The notes: generated by a model not told the origin, from the sequence alone. Shown: positions 45,161 through 53,281, counted from the first letter of the stretch. The stretch is 64,000 nt of DNA from Flavobacterium sp. Root420 (GCF_001427905.1 NZ_LMEF01000032.1:96314-160313); one strand, 5' to 3'. Numbers and translations are program-made.

Positions 45161-45170
45161 TTTTATTCGA

Positions 45171-46028
45171 ATGGCAAGAAAAACGACAAGACGAACTTCT
45201 TATTCCCGAAAAACGCAACCAACTCGTTCTGCTTTTAGCAAAGTGATTCGCTTTATTGGATTCTCTTTTTTAGCAGTGCTTTTCTTTGGAACTATTTATC
45301 ATTATCGCGCCGGATTGGCTTATTATCTCGGATTTAAATCGGGTAAAGTTTTAGAGGAAGATGAGGTTGATAAACACCTTTCGGATGTTCGAAATATTCA
45401 GGTTTTGGAGAATCATAAAGGAAAAGTGATTGGTATTGATGTGTCTGAATTTCAGGGAAAAGTTGATTGGGATGACATTGAAATCTTAGAAGAAAAATAT
45501 CCGGTTCAATTTGTGTTCATTAGAGCTACTGCAGGAAACGATCGTGTGGATGCACAATTTAAGAGGAATTGGGGCGGTGCAAAAGAGAATAAAATTATGC
45601 GTGGTGCCTATCATTATTATCGTCCTAACGAAAATTCGATCGAGCAGGCTAATCTTTTTATTAAAACCGTAAAACTGCAAAAAGGTGATTTACCCCCCGT
45701 TTTGGATATCGAAAGATTACCTAAAAATCAACCTTTGGACAGCTTAAAAAAAGGCTTGAAAAGATGGCTAACCAAAGTCGAAGCACATTATCAGGTTCGT
45801 CCGATCATTTACACGGGAGAACGCTATTACAGTGATTTCTTAAAAGAAGAATTCAGCGAATATTTGTTTTGGATTGCTAATTATAATTTCTACAGAGAAA
45901 AAATTGAAGACGATTGGCTTTTTTGGCAATTTACAGAAAAAGCATCTTTACCGGGAATTAAGCATAGGGTAGATGTGAATATCTATAATGGCGACTTAGA
46001 ACAATTGCAGTTTATTACGGTTGAATAG
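45171..46028 (+). CDS. GH25 muramidase (lysozyme) with N-terminal membrane anchor
   Basis: 285 residues. A basic N-terminus (1-28) and one helix (about 29-46) anchor the protein; the GH25 barrel starts at GKVIGIDVSEFQGKVDW with Asp90 and continues through VFIRATAGN, MRGAYHYYRP and PPVLDIER (Asp179, Glu181), the catalytic acids of the family. It would cut the MurNAc-GlcNAc bond of peptidoglycan from the periplasmic face. It is co-directional with pssA at ten bases and is followed by a convergent palindrome. Confidence 0.9.
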   Translation: MARKTTRRTSYSRKTQPTRSAFSKVIRFIGFSFLAVLFFGTIYHYRAGLAYYLGFKSGKVLEEDEVDKHLSDVRNIQVLENHKGKVIGIDVSEFQGKVDWDDIEILEEKYPVQFVFIRATAGNDRVDAQFKRNWGGAKENKIMRGAYHYYRPNENSIEQANLFIKTVKLQKGDLPPVLDIERLPKNQPLDSLKKGLKRWLTKVEAHYQVRPIIYTGERYYSDFLKEEFSEYLFWIANYNFYREKIEDDWLFWQFTEKASLPGIKHRVDVNIYNGDLEQLQFITVE

Positions 46029-46069
46029 TTTTTAGTCACAGTCATAGTTTTCACCTTGACTAAAACTAT
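46025..46069. terminator. imperfect hairpin between convergent genes
   Basis: ATAGTTTTTAGTC at 46025-46037 pairs with GACTAAAACTAT at 46058-46069 (one bulged T). It covers the stops of the GH25 gene (plus) and of the small DUF5808-like gene (minus), and probably serves as a shared terminator. It also contains one copy of the 16-base AGTTTTTAGTCACAGT repeat. Confidence 0.5.
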
Positions 46070-46287
46070 TTTAATAAGTAAGAAAGTGGAATTAATGCCA
46101 GAAAAGCTAAAAGTATTAAAACAGAGTACGGATTAGCAAAGTTTACGGTGTAACCCATCCATTGTATTCTCTTTGGAGGAAGCAATCGTTTGTCTTTCGG
46201 ATTATAATAAAAACATCCCAAATACCAATTATTTGGGTCTTTGTGCCAGTTGTCGTAATCTTCCTGAGTTGGTTTTTGTGGAGTCAT
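46066..46287 (-). CDS. small DUF5808-like membrane protein
   Basis: 73 residues. The middle (WYLGCFYYNPKDKRLLPPKR, then MGYTVNFANP) fits the short DUF5808 pattern (Y-NP-D-R-PKR followed by G-T-NFA), and a single C-terminal helix (about 53-72) follows. No function is known to me. It ends in a convergent hairpin and lies downstream of lptB on the same strand. A nearly identical 16-base repeat sits just outside each end of the gene. A bioinformatic artefact is unlikely because the motif is clear. Confidence 0.72.
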   Translation of the reverse strand: MTPQKPTQEDYDNWHKDPNNWYLGCFYYNPKDKRLLPPKRIQWMGYTVNFANPYSVLILLAFLALIPLSYLLK

Positions 46288-46293
46288 ACTTTT

Positions 46294-46344
46294 AGTTTTT
46301 AGTCGCAGTTTTCAGTTTTTTTACTGTGACTGAAAAGTGCGACT
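46294..46344. repeat. 16-base repeat copy with a 16-bp imperfect hairpin
   Basis: AGTTTTTAGTCGCAGT (46294-46309) matches 15 of 16 bases of the copy at 46027-46042 on the other side of the small gene. From 46301 to 46316, AGTCGCAGTTTTCAGT also pairs with ACTGAAAAGTGCGACT at 46329-46344 with a single mismatch. No T-run follows on the minus strand, so it is not a classical terminator for lptB, but the structure is strong. Confidence 0.65.
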
Positions 46345-46354
46345 GTATACTTTA

Positions 46355-47095
46355 TTAGAATTCAAGTTTCTTTTTACGTAATTCGAAGTTTTGTCCAAGA
46401 TAAACACGGCGAACCATTTCGTCTTCAACTAATTCTTCCGGAATTCCGGCTTTCAAAATTCCTCCTTCAAACATTAAATATGTTTTATCGGTAATGGCCA
46501 GGGTTTCCTGAACGTTGTGATCGGTAATTAGAATTCCGATATTTTTATTTTTTAACTGTGCTACAATTCTCTGAATATCTTCAACCGCAACCGGGTCAAC
46601 TCCTGCGAAAGGTTCATCCAATAAAATGAATTTTGGATCTGTTGCCAAAGCGCGGGCGATTTCAGTACGACGACGTTCTCCTCCCGAAAGTAAATCACCA
46701 CGGTTGGTACGAATATGTTCTAAGCTGAATTCTTCAATTAAACTTTCCATTTTGGCAATTTGCTCTTCTTTAGAAAGCTTGGTCAATTGTAAAACGCTCA
46801 GAATGTTGTCTTCAATACTCAATTTTCTAAAAACTGAAGCTTCCTGTGCCAAATAACCAATTCCTTGTTGTGCACGTTTGTACATAGGATAATCGGTAAT
46901 ATTCAAATCATCCAGATAAATATTTCCCTGATTTGGTTTTACCAATCCCACGATCATATAAAACGAAGTTGTTTTTCCGGCACCATTCGGACCCAAAAGT
47001 CCCACGATCTCTCCCTGATTTACTTCAACAGAAATTCCCTTTACAACACTGCGTCCTTTATAGGTTTTGATTAAATTATCGGCTCTTAGCTTCAT
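46355..47095 (-). CDS. lptB: lipopolysaccharide export ABC ATPase LptB
   Basis: 246-residue cytoplasmic ATPase powering extraction of LPS from the inner membrane with LptF, LptG and LptC. Walker A GPNGAGKT (35-42), Q-loop in YLAQEASVFRKLS, signature LSGGE (136-140), Walker B FILLDEPFAGVDP (156-168) and switch ITDHNV are all intact; YLAQEASVFR and GERRRTEIARAL are typical of LptB rather than LivF. It is the last of the kdsD-tatC-AhpD-like run, after a 142-base gap containing 8-base repeats. Its product should act on the LPS that may carry the glycan of this window. Confidence 0.94.
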   Translation of the reverse strand: MKLRADNLIKTYKGRSVVKGISVEVNQGEIVGLLGPNGAGKTTSFYMIVGLVKPNQGNIYLDDLNITDYPMYKRAQQGIGYLAQEASVFRKLSIEDNILSVLQLTKLSKEEQIAKMESLIEEFSLEHIRTNRGDLLSGGERRRTEIARALATDPKFILLDEPFAGVDPVAVEDIQRIVAQLKNKNIGILITDHNVQETLAITDKTYLMFEGGILKAGIPEELVEDEMVRRVYLGQNFELRKKKLEF

Positions 47096-47105
47096 TTTTA
47101 TTTAA

Positions 47106-47137
47106 TTAGATAATGTGTCAATTAGATAATTAGATAA
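47106..47137. repeat. array of four 8-base units (TTAGATAA type)
   Basis: Four consecutive 8-base units read TTAGATAA, TGTGTCAA, TTAGATAA, TTAGATAA, in the gap between the AhpD-like gene and lptB. A partial fifth unit TTGACC follows. Three of the four are identical. Confidence 0.7.
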
Positions 47138-47237
47138 TTGACCTTGTGGAAAAATTTATCTTTTCTCTTTCGGAAAGGCAAAATAAGTTAAAATTAATCA
47201 ATCAATTAAAGGAATTAACATATCCTATTGAAATTAT

Positions 47238-47588
47238 CTAATTACCAGCCTCTTCTAAAGCTTCCCAAAATTCGTAAGCTCTTCTTAAATGCGGAATTAC
47301 GATTGTTCCTCCAACTAAAGTTGCGATTCCCATTGCTTCCATCATTTCTTCTTTGGTAACGCCTTCTTTATGGCTTGTTTCCAGGTGATATTTGACGCAG
47401 TCATCACAACGTAAAACTGCCGAAGCTACCAATCCTAAAAGTTCTTTCGTTTTTACATCAAGAGCTCCCGCTGCATAAGCGTTAGTGTCAAGGTTGAAAA
47501 TTCGCTTTACGATTTTGTTATTGTCAGCTAATAATTTTTCGTTCATTTTAGAACGATAGTCGTTAAATTCTTGTATGATATCAGACAT
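47238..47588 (-). CDS. carboxymuconolactone decarboxylase/AhpD-like protein
   Basis: 116-residue protein of the CMD/AhpD-like family. The redox site CDDCVKYHLETSH (C61, C64, H68) gives the CxxCxxxH pattern of alkylhydroperoxidase-type members, so peroxide detoxification or a related thiol reaction is more likely than true decarboxylation. It is all-helical and cytoplasmic. Eight bases overlap the end of tatC, and this gene order (kdsD, tatC, this gene, lptB) seems common in flavobacteria. No biochemical link to protein export is evident. Confidence 0.88.
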   Translation of the reverse strand: MSDIIQEFNDYRSKMNEKLLADNNKIVKRIFNLDTNAYAAGALDVKTKELLGLVASAVLRCDDCVKYHLETSHKEGVTKEEMMEAMGIATLVGGTIVIPHLRRAYEFWEALEEAGN

Positions 47589-48396
47589 TTTCTTTTAATT
47601 TATTTCTATAAACAACCTTTGAAATCAGGATACTCACTTCGTAGATAAGCAACATTGGTATTGCTACAATAGTCTGGCTTACTACGTCTGGAGGCGTTAC
47701 AATTGCAGCGATAATTAAAATGATTATTACGGCATATTTCCAATATTTTCTTAAGAATTCAGGAGTTACTAATCCTAATTTGGTTAAGAAATAAATAGCG
47801 ATTGGTAATTCAAAAAAGATTGCACTACCCAAGATACTTGTTTTTACCATTCCCATATAAGAGTCCAGCGTAAATTGATTCTTCACGACATCACTCACAG
47901 AGAAAGTCGCAACGAAATTCACCGACATCGGAATAACAACAAAATAACCAAACAATACTCCTAAAAAGAAAAGCAGAGAAGAAGCGAATATGAATACCCT
48001 TGCATTTTTTCTTTCTTTCTCATATAATGCCGGACTGATAAATTTCCAGATTTCCCATAAAATATAAGGAAAGCTTAAAATGAAGCCCGCCAAAATACAC
48101 ATCCAGACAAAGATGTTTACCTGGCCTTCCATTTCAGTATTCTGAATAATGAAATTCAGTTCGGTAATACAAATACTGTCAGCGAATCCTAATTTGTGTG
48201 ATAAATCGCAAAACCATACATAAGTAAAAAAACTAGGTCTTGTTGGACCTAAAATGATTTTGTCAAATAAATAATCACTAATGAAATAAGTAACAAATGC
48301 CATTATCAGTGTTGCAGTTGTACTTCTAACTAATAACCATCTTAGTTCTTCAAGATGGTCTAAAAATGACATCTCGCCAAGGTTCTTTTTTGCCAT
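47581..48396 (-). CDS. tatC: Sec-independent protein translocase TatC
   Basis: 271-residue inner-membrane protein that recognises twin-arginine signal peptides. The N-terminal MSFLDHLEELRWLLVRS block is the family hallmark, and six hydrophobic segments follow. The long first periplasmic loop (with SHKLGFADSICITELNF) is typical of Bacteroidota. FELPIAIYFLTKLGLVTPEFLRKYWKYA is the conserved late region. It shares one base with the end of kdsD. No tatA gene is seen in the window. Confidence 0.95.
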   Translation of the reverse strand: MAKKNLGEMSFLDHLEELRWLLVRSTTATLIMAFVTYFISDYLFDKIILGPTRPSFFTYVWFCDLSHKLGFADSICITELNFIIQNTEMEGQVNIFVWMCILAGFILSFPYILWEIWKFISPALYEKERKNARVFIFASSLLFFLGVLFGYFVVIPMSVNFVATFSVSDVVKNQFTLDSYMGMVKTSILGSAIFFELPIAIYFLTKLGLVTPEFLRKYWKYAVIIILIIAAIVTPPDVVSQTIVAIPMLLIYEVSILISKVVYRNKLKENV

Positions 48397-49361
48397 TATA
48401 CGATTCCTTCTTTTAAAATGTCGTGTAAATGTAATACTCCTTTGTACTCGCCGTTATCAGCAACAATCAGTTGCGTTATTGAAAAATCTTCCATCATATT
48501 CAGGGCATCTACCGCCATGGTTTCAGAAGAGACTAATTTCGGATTTCTCGACATAATATCTTTCGCAGTCAAATTAGCAATAGAATCTCTGTCGTTCAGC
48601 ATTCTTCTGATATCTCCATCGGTAATAATTCCTATAATTTTGTCATTTTCGATTACTGCTGTTACTCCTAATCTTTTTTCAGAGATTTCAAAAATAGCTT
48701 TTTTGATTGAAGTGTCCGGTGCAACCATGGGTTTTAACGAATGTTCAATCATGTCTTTCACACGAAGCAATAGTTTTTTTCCTAAAGCACCACCGGGATG
48801 GTATACGGCAAAATCTTCTGGTTTGAAATCGCGCATTTCCATCAAACAAACTGCCAGTGCATCGCCCATTACAAGTTGTGCTGTGGTGCTGTTTGTTGGA
48901 GCAAGGTTTATAGGGCAGGCTTCCATTTCAACGGTGGTGTTCAAAACATAGTCAGAACCTTTAGCCAAAGATGAAGTTACGTTTCCTGTGATGGCAATCA
49001 AAGTGTTTCCGAAACGTTTTAGTAAAGGAACCAGGATTTTTATTTCCGGACTGTTACCGCTTTTTGAAATACAAATAATGATATCCTCTTTTTGTATCAT
49101 TCCTAAGTCGCCGTGAATGGCTTCTGAGGCATGCAGAAACATAGAAGGGGTTCCGGTAGAGTTAAAAGTAGCAACCATTTTTTGAGCAATGATCGCGCTT
49201 TTTCCTATCCCCGTAACGATCAGTCGGCCTTTGGTTTCATAAATACGTTGAACAGCTTCGTAGAAATTTTCGTCAAGAAAATCAATTAATTTTATAATTG
49301 CCTCACTTTCAGATAGTATAGTTTTTTTGGCGATTGCCAATATATTTTCTTTTGAAATCAA
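48396..49361 (-). CDS. kdsD: D-arabinose 5-phosphate isomerase KdsD/KpsF
   Basis: 321-residue enzyme converting ribulose 5-phosphate to arabinose 5-phosphate, first step to Kdo of the LPS core. The SIS domain (about 25-165) has GIGKSAIIAQKMVATFNSTGTPS, AIHGDLGM and ISKSGNSPEI; two CBS domains follow (about 195-321). The frame stays open back to a TTG at 49418, but that codon is part of a perfect minus-strand -7 box (TAAATTTG). The TTG at 49361, giving MISKENILAIA, is therefore taken as start. It shares one base with tatC. Confidence 0.9.
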   Translation of the reverse strand: MISKENILAIAKKTILSESEAIIKLIDFLDENFYEAVQRIYETKGRLIVTGIGKSAIIAQKMVATFNSTGTPSMFLHASEAIHGDLGMIQKEDIIICISKSGNSPEIKILVPLLKRFGNTLIAITGNVTSSLAKGSDYVLNTTVEMEACPINLAPTNSTTAQLVMGDALAVCLMEMRDFKPEDFAVYHPGGALGKKLLLRVKDMIEHSLKPMVAPDTSIKKAIFEISEKRLGVTAVIENDKIIGIITDGDIRRMLNDRDSIANLTAKDIMSRNPKLVSSETMAVDALNMMEDFSITQLIVADNGEYKGVLHLHDILKEGIV

Positions 49362-49377
49362 AACAGAATATTTAAAA

Positions 49378-49408
49378 TTTGTATGTATAAAAGAAAGTTG
49401 TATCTTTA
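49378..49408 (+). promoter_or_regulatory. promoter of recQ
   Basis: TTTG (49378-49381), exactly 19 bases, then TATCTTTA (49401-49408), one mismatch from the Bacteroidota consensus TTTG-N19-TAnnTTTG. It points towards recQ, whose ATG is 40 bases downstream. Confidence 0.7.
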
Positions 49409-49415
49409 TGTGTTG

Positions 49416-49423
49416 CAAATTTA
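49416..49423 (-). promoter_or_regulatory. -7 box (TAAATTTG) of the kdsD operon
   Basis: On the minus strand TAAATTTG fits the consensus exactly and would start transcription near 49409, about 48 bases before the preferred kdsD start. It is only seven bases from the -7 box of recQ, so the two divergent promoters overlap. Confidence 0.5.
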
Positions 49424-49448
49424 TACAAAATATCCATTAATATAAAGA

Positions 49449-51644
49449 ATGAATTCAAACGAAATTGAAATACACAAGGAATTAAAGAAGTATTTCGGCT
49501 TTAGCCAATTTAAGGGCTTGCAGGAGCAAGTCATTACGAGTATTTTGTATAAGAAGAATACTTTTGTAATTATGCCAACTGGCGGTGGAAAGTCTCTTTG
49601 TTATCAATTACCCGCTTTAATTCAGGACGGAACAGCTATTGTTGTTTCTCCTTTGATTGCTTTGATGAAAAATCAGGTTGACGCGATTCGAAGTCTTTCT
49701 TCAGAAAACGGAATCGCTCATGTACTGAATTCCTCTCTCACCAAAACAGAAATTGCCCAAGTCAAAAAAGACATCACTTCTGGTTTGACCAAACTTTTAT
49801 ATGTGGCCCCAGAATCTTTAACTAAGGAAGAATATGTGGCTTTTTTACAGAGTGTGCCCATTTCATTTGTCGCTATTGATGAAGCGCATTGTATTTCAGA
49901 ATGGGGTCATGATTTTAGGCCGGAATACCGAAACCTAAAAAATATAATAAAACAATTAGGACAGGTTCCTATTATAGGACTTACCGCTACTGCAACCCCA
50001 AAAGTTCAGGAAGATATTCTGAAAAACCTTGATATGTCTGATGCGAACACTTTTAAAGCATCATTCAACAGACCGAACTTATACTACGAAGTTCGCACAA
50101 AAACAAAAAATATTGAATCGGATATTATTCGATTTATCAAACAACATAAAGGCAAATCCGGAATTATTTACTGCCTGAGCCGTAAAAAGGTGGAATCTAT
50201 TGCCGAAGTTTTACAAGTTAACGGAATCAGTGCCGTTCCTTATCATGCAGGTTTGGATGCTAAAACCCGAGCCAAACATCAGGATATGTTTTTGATGGAA
50301 GATGTCGATGTGGTTGTTGCAACAATCGCGTTTGGAATGGGAATTGATAAACCAGACGTTCGTTTTGTAATTCACCATGACATTCCAAAATCACTTGAAA
50401 GTTATTATCAGGAAACGGGTCGTGCCGGTCGTGATGGAGGAGAAGGACATTGTTTAGCTTATTACTCTTATAAGGATGTAGAAAAGCTGGAGAAATTCAT
50501 GTCTGGAAAACCAGTTGCTGAACAGGAAATTGGTTTTGCTCTTTTGCAGGAAGTGGTGGCTTACGCCGAAACCTCAATGTCACGAAGAAAATTCCTATTG
50601 CATTATTTTGGTGAAGAATTTGACAGTGAAACCGGAGAAGGTGCAGATATGGACGATAATGTTCGTAATCCTAAAAATAAAATTGAAGCGCAGGATCAGG
50701 TTGTTAAATTGTTGGAAATCGTTCGTGACACCAAACATATTTACAAATCAAAAGAAATTGTGTTTACTTTAATAGGCCGCGTAAATGCAGTTATCAAAGC
50801 ACATAAAACAGATGCCCAATCGTTTTTTGGTTCTGGTTCAGATCATGACGAAAAATATTGGATGGCCTTATTAAGGCAAGTATTGGTTGCCGGTTATTTA
50901 TCAAAAGACATTGAAACGTATGGTGTGGTGAAAATCACTAAAGAAGGTTTGAACTTTATTAAAAAGCCAGTATCCTTTCTAATGTCTGAAGATCATGAAT
51001 ATAATGAATCTGAAGATGAGGCAATTGTGACGGCTGCAAAATCATCCGGTACTGCAGATGAAGTTTTAATGGGGATGTTACGCGAACTTCGTAAAAAAGT
51101 AGCCAAAAAATTAGGCGTTCCTCCGTTTGTTGTTTTTCAGGATCCTTCCTTGGAAGACATGGCTTTAAAATACCCGATTTCTTTAACTGAATTATATAAT
51201 ATTCATGGAGTGGGTGAAGGAAAAGCTAAAAAATACGGTGGAGAATTTGTGGCCTTAATTAGTCGTTATGTTGAAGATAATGATATTATCCGTCCAGACG
51301 ATTTAGTGGTAAAATCTACAGGAGTTAATTCAGCGAATAAATTATACATCATCCAGAATATAGATCGAAAATTGTCCTTAAATGATATTGCATCAGCAAA
51401 AGGTCTTACAATGGATGCTTTGATTAAAGAAATGGAACAAATCGTGTACGCTGGTACTAAACTTAATATTAAATATTGGGTTGATGACATGCTTGATGAT
51501 GATCAACAGGAAGAAATTCACGATTATTTCATGGAATCAGAATCGGACAAAATTGAAGATGCTCTTAAAGAATTCGATGGCGATTATGATATTGATGAAC
51601 TAAGATTGATGAGAATTAAGTTTATTAGTGAAGTAGCTAATTAA
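49449..51644 (+). CDS. recQ: ATP-dependent DNA helicase RecQ
   Basis: 731-residue 3'-5' DNA helicase for recombination and repair. Present are the RecQ Q-motif region (LKKYFGFSQFKGLQEQVI), Walker A TGGGKS, DEAHCISEWGHDFRP, TATATPKVQEDI, the aromatic-rich loop and the motif VI box QETGRAGRDG. A winged-helix part, an HRDC domain (about 530-620, with LPV-like VPPFVVFQD) and an extra C-terminal helical domain to 731 follow. The zinc-binding subdomain keeps its helices (SRRKFLLHYFGEEF), but none of the four usual cysteines remains; SMS and GEGADMDD stand in their places. It has its own promoter overlapping that of kdsD. Confidence 0.94.
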   Translation: MNSNEIEIHKELKKYFGFSQFKGLQEQVITSILYKKNTFVIMPTGGGKSLCYQLPALIQDGTAIVVSPLIALMKNQVDAIRSLSSENGIAHVLNSSLTKTEIAQVKKDITSGLTKLLYVAPESLTKEEYVAFLQSVPISFVAIDEAHCISEWGHDFRPEYRNLKNIIKQLGQVPIIGLTATATPKVQEDILKNLDMSDANTFKASFNRPNLYYEVRTKTKNIESDIIRFIKQHKGKSGIIYCLSRKKVESIAEVLQVNGISAVPYHAGLDAKTRAKHQDMFLMEDVDVVVATIAFGMGIDKPDVRFVIHHDIPKSLESYYQETGRAGRDGGEGHCLAYYSYKDVEKLEKFMSGKPVAEQEIGFALLQEVVAYAETSMSRRKFLLHYFGEEFDSETGEGADMDDNVRNPKNKIEAQDQVVKLLEIVRDTKHIYKSKEIVFTLIGRVNAVIKAHKTDAQSFFGSGSDHDEKYWMALLRQVLVAGYLSKDIETYGVVKITKEGLNFIKKPVSFLMSEDHEYNESEDEAIVTAAKSSGTADEVLMGMLRELRKKVAKKLGVPPFVVFQDPSLEDMALKYPISLTELYNIHGVGEGKAKKYGGEFVALISRYVEDNDIIRPDDLVVKSTGVNSANKLYIIQNIDRKLSLNDIASAKGLTMDALIKEMEQIVYAGTKLNIKYWVDDMLDDDQQEEIHDYFMESESDKIEDALKEFDGDYDIDELRLMRIKFISEVAN

Positions 51645-51653
51645 AATAAGCTT

Positions 51654-52415
51654 ATGAAGTTTTTAAAATTGCTTTTTGCTTTTGTTATTCTTGTATCAAC
51701 CAAATCATTTGCGACTGCTCAGACTCCGGATTATTTGATCATTGATAAGGATACTTTACGAATACAATCAAATCCGTTAGAAAAATATTTTGAAACTAAT
51801 CCATTTCCACAGAATTTAATACATAGTATTTCCAGTGGAAATTGGCGTGGGTATATTGCGTATTTTAAATTTCTAGATGGAAAACTAGTTGTTGAAAATA
51901 TTTATAAAGAAGATTACAAAGAAAACAGTAAAGGCGAAACGGATTTTTTTTTGATATCTATATATAAGGATGTATTTGGAACGAAATCTAATTTTGAATG
52001 TGATTTTTATTCAGGTTTATTAATATGTCCATCAGGAAAAATGGTTCAATATGTTCATATGGGATATAGTTCGCTTTATGAGAACTATAATCTTATAGAA
52101 ATAAAAAATGGAATCAATATTAAATCGAAAAAATTTACTGTGAAAGAATTTCAGAAATTTAAAATTGATTATTTTAAGTATTATAAACGAACTGATGAGT
52201 ATAAGCTTAAAGTTAAAGAATTTAAAAAAGATTCTGAAGGCGATTTTTTTGGTATGTCAAATAGTTCGTTCTTAATTGAAAATCCTGGCATTGGAAAAGA
52301 AAATAAATCACTAAAGCAAAAGGAAGCTGAATTTAGAGCAGATAAAGAAATTGATTCTTTTATGTTTGCTTTTTTATCTGATTATATGAAAACAATAGAA
52401 ATCCCAACTAAATAA
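51654..52415 (+). CDS. exported protein of unknown function
   Basis: 253 residues with a clear signal peptide (about 1-22, ending SFATAQ). No family is recognised. The body is rich in Lys, Asp and aromatic residues with alternating short strands (YIAYFKFLDGKLVVENIYK), as in many periplasmic proteins of flavobacteria. The C-terminal 60 residues are highly charged (NKSLKQKEAEFRADKEID). It starts nine bases after recQ and is followed by another small exported protein at five bases, so the three genes may be co-transcribed although they need not be functionally linked. Confidence 0.75.
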   Translation: MKFLKLLFAFVILVSTKSFATAQTPDYLIIDKDTLRIQSNPLEKYFETNPFPQNLIHSISSGNWRGYIAYFKFLDGKLVVENIYKEDYKENSKGETDFFLISIYKDVFGTKSNFECDFYSGLLICPSGKMVQYVHMGYSSLYENYNLIEIKNGINIKSKKFTVKEFQKFKIDYFKYYKRTDEYKLKVKEFKKDSEGDFFGMSNSSFLIENPGIGKENKSLKQKEAEFRADKEIDSFMFAFLSDYMKTIEIPTK

Positions 52416-52420
52416 TATTT

Positions 52421-52843
52421 ATGAAAAAAGTATCACCATTATTAAAAATAGCTGTTTTAACAGTGTTTTCAATTTTAATTTTTAGTTTTTCAATCGATAA
52501 AAAAGACAACGACACAAAATTAGTTGGTATTTGGAAAGGTTTTGAAAAAGATGCTCAAATAGAGGGAGTTGAAAAACATTGGATACAACAAAGATTTGCA
52601 GATGGTACATACATGATAATGTTTACTGCAAAAGAAGATTGCGAAGTTCAGACTTTTACTGAAAAGGGAAAGTGGTGGACAGAAAATGGTAAGTTTTATG
52701 AATCACCATCAAGTTCTAAAGACATAGATGTTTATAGTTATCAAGTGAATGGTGAAGAATCTGTTGAGTTTAAAAGTATTAAATTATTAGGAAAAGATGA
52801 CAACACCTATACATTTAGCGATTATAGACTTGATTTGAAATAA
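52421..52843 (+). CDS. small exported lipocalin-like protein of unknown function
   Basis: 140 residues with an N-terminal hydrophobic segment (about 8-25), either a signal peptide or an anchor. The remainder (KLVGIWKGFEKDAQIEG, then QRFADGTYMIMFT and KGKWWTENGKFYES) has the LxGxW opening and beta-rich pattern of lipocalin-like domains common in Bacteroidota. No Cys lipobox. It follows the previous exported protein by five bases and is followed by a palindromic repeat region that could terminate the transcript. Confidence 0.72.
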   Translation: MKKVSPLLKIAVLTVFSILIFSFSIDKKDNDTKLVGIWKGFEKDAQIEGVEKHWIQQRFADGTYMIMFTAKEDCEVQTFTEKGKWWTENGKFYESPSSSKDIDVYSYQVNGEESVEFKSIKLLGKDDNTYTFSDYRLDLK

Positions 52844-52864
52844 AGGGATGGAAAAACAATATCT

Positions 52865-52941
52865 AAATTCCAAATTTCAAGCGCAGTAGCAATTGGAATT
52901 TGGAATTTTTTTATTGGAATTTGTATAAGCTATTGGAATTT
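52865..52941. repeat. palindrome with three copies of ATTGGAATTT; possible terminator
   Basis: AAATTCCAAATT (52865-52876) is the exact reverse complement of AATTTGGAATTT (52897-52908), with a 20-base loop and a T-run to 52912. The motif ATTGGAATTT occurs at 52892, 52913 and 52932. It lies between convergent genes and may terminate both, or be a mobile intergenic repeat. Confidence 0.6.
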
Positions 52942-53179
52942 AACCTTCAAAGACTTCCCCACGATGTGGTTTCAAAGCATCTCTTACCGAAATCATATTT
53001 TCTTCGTTTACAACCATGAAAGCAGTCGCGTGCATGTCGTTTACAATTTTAAAACCCGTAATATTTAGGGGAAGTTTTTCTATAACGATATATTCTTTCA
53101 AATGAATTTCATGATGTTCGGCAGTTTTCGCAGAAGCCGGACCACGGAAATCCCAAATTAATTTTATTTTTCTAGACAT
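52940..53179 (-). CDS. small conserved protein of unknown function
   Basis: 79-residue cytoplasmic protein, not assigned to a family. It reads KLIWDFRGPASAKTAEHHEIHLKEY and then MHATAFMVVNEENMISVRDALKPHRGEVF. The two adjacent His residues and the DFRGP motif are distinctive. The acidic, soluble composition and proper codon use argue for a real gene rather than a chance frame. It is isolated: convergent with the exported-protein gene on one side and divergent from the FAD oxidoreductase on the other, with an 8-base repeat array just upstream. Confidence 0.68.
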   Translation of the reverse strand: MSRKIKLIWDFRGPASAKTAEHHEIHLKEYIVIEKLPLNITGFKIVNDMHATAFMVVNEENMISVRDALKPHRGEVFEG

Positions 53180-53187
53180 TGTTTTTA

Positions 53188-53219
53188 AGGTGCAAAGGTT
53201 CAGAGAGGCAAAGGTACAA
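53188..53219. repeat. array of four 8-base units (AGGTNCAA type)
   Basis: Four consecutive units read AGGTGCAA, AGGTTCAG, AGAGGCAA, AGGTACAA, in exact 8-base phase, in the divergent gap between the small protein gene and the FAD oxidoreductase gene. Confidence 0.7.
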
Positions 53220-53273
53220 AGTCTAATTTGAAAATGGATTTTATATTAAACTCTTAATTTCAGTTCAAAATGT

Positions 53274-53281
53274 TATTTTTG
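53274..53281 (+). promoter_or_regulatory. -7 box (TATTTTTG) before the FAD oxidoreductase gene
   Basis: TATTTTTG matches TAnnTTTG exactly, 46 bases before the start. No TTG is seen at the normal upstream distance. Confidence 0.4.

Noticed and set aside
48418..48951. 177-residue plus-strand open frame
   Set aside because: It lies wholly inside kdsD on the opposite strand; kdsD has complete SIS and CBS motifs. The frame is a shadow without recognisable domains.
49359..49418. Longer N-terminus for kdsD (start TTG at 49418)
   Set aside because: The codon is part of a perfect -7 box and the added 19 residues do not fit the family.
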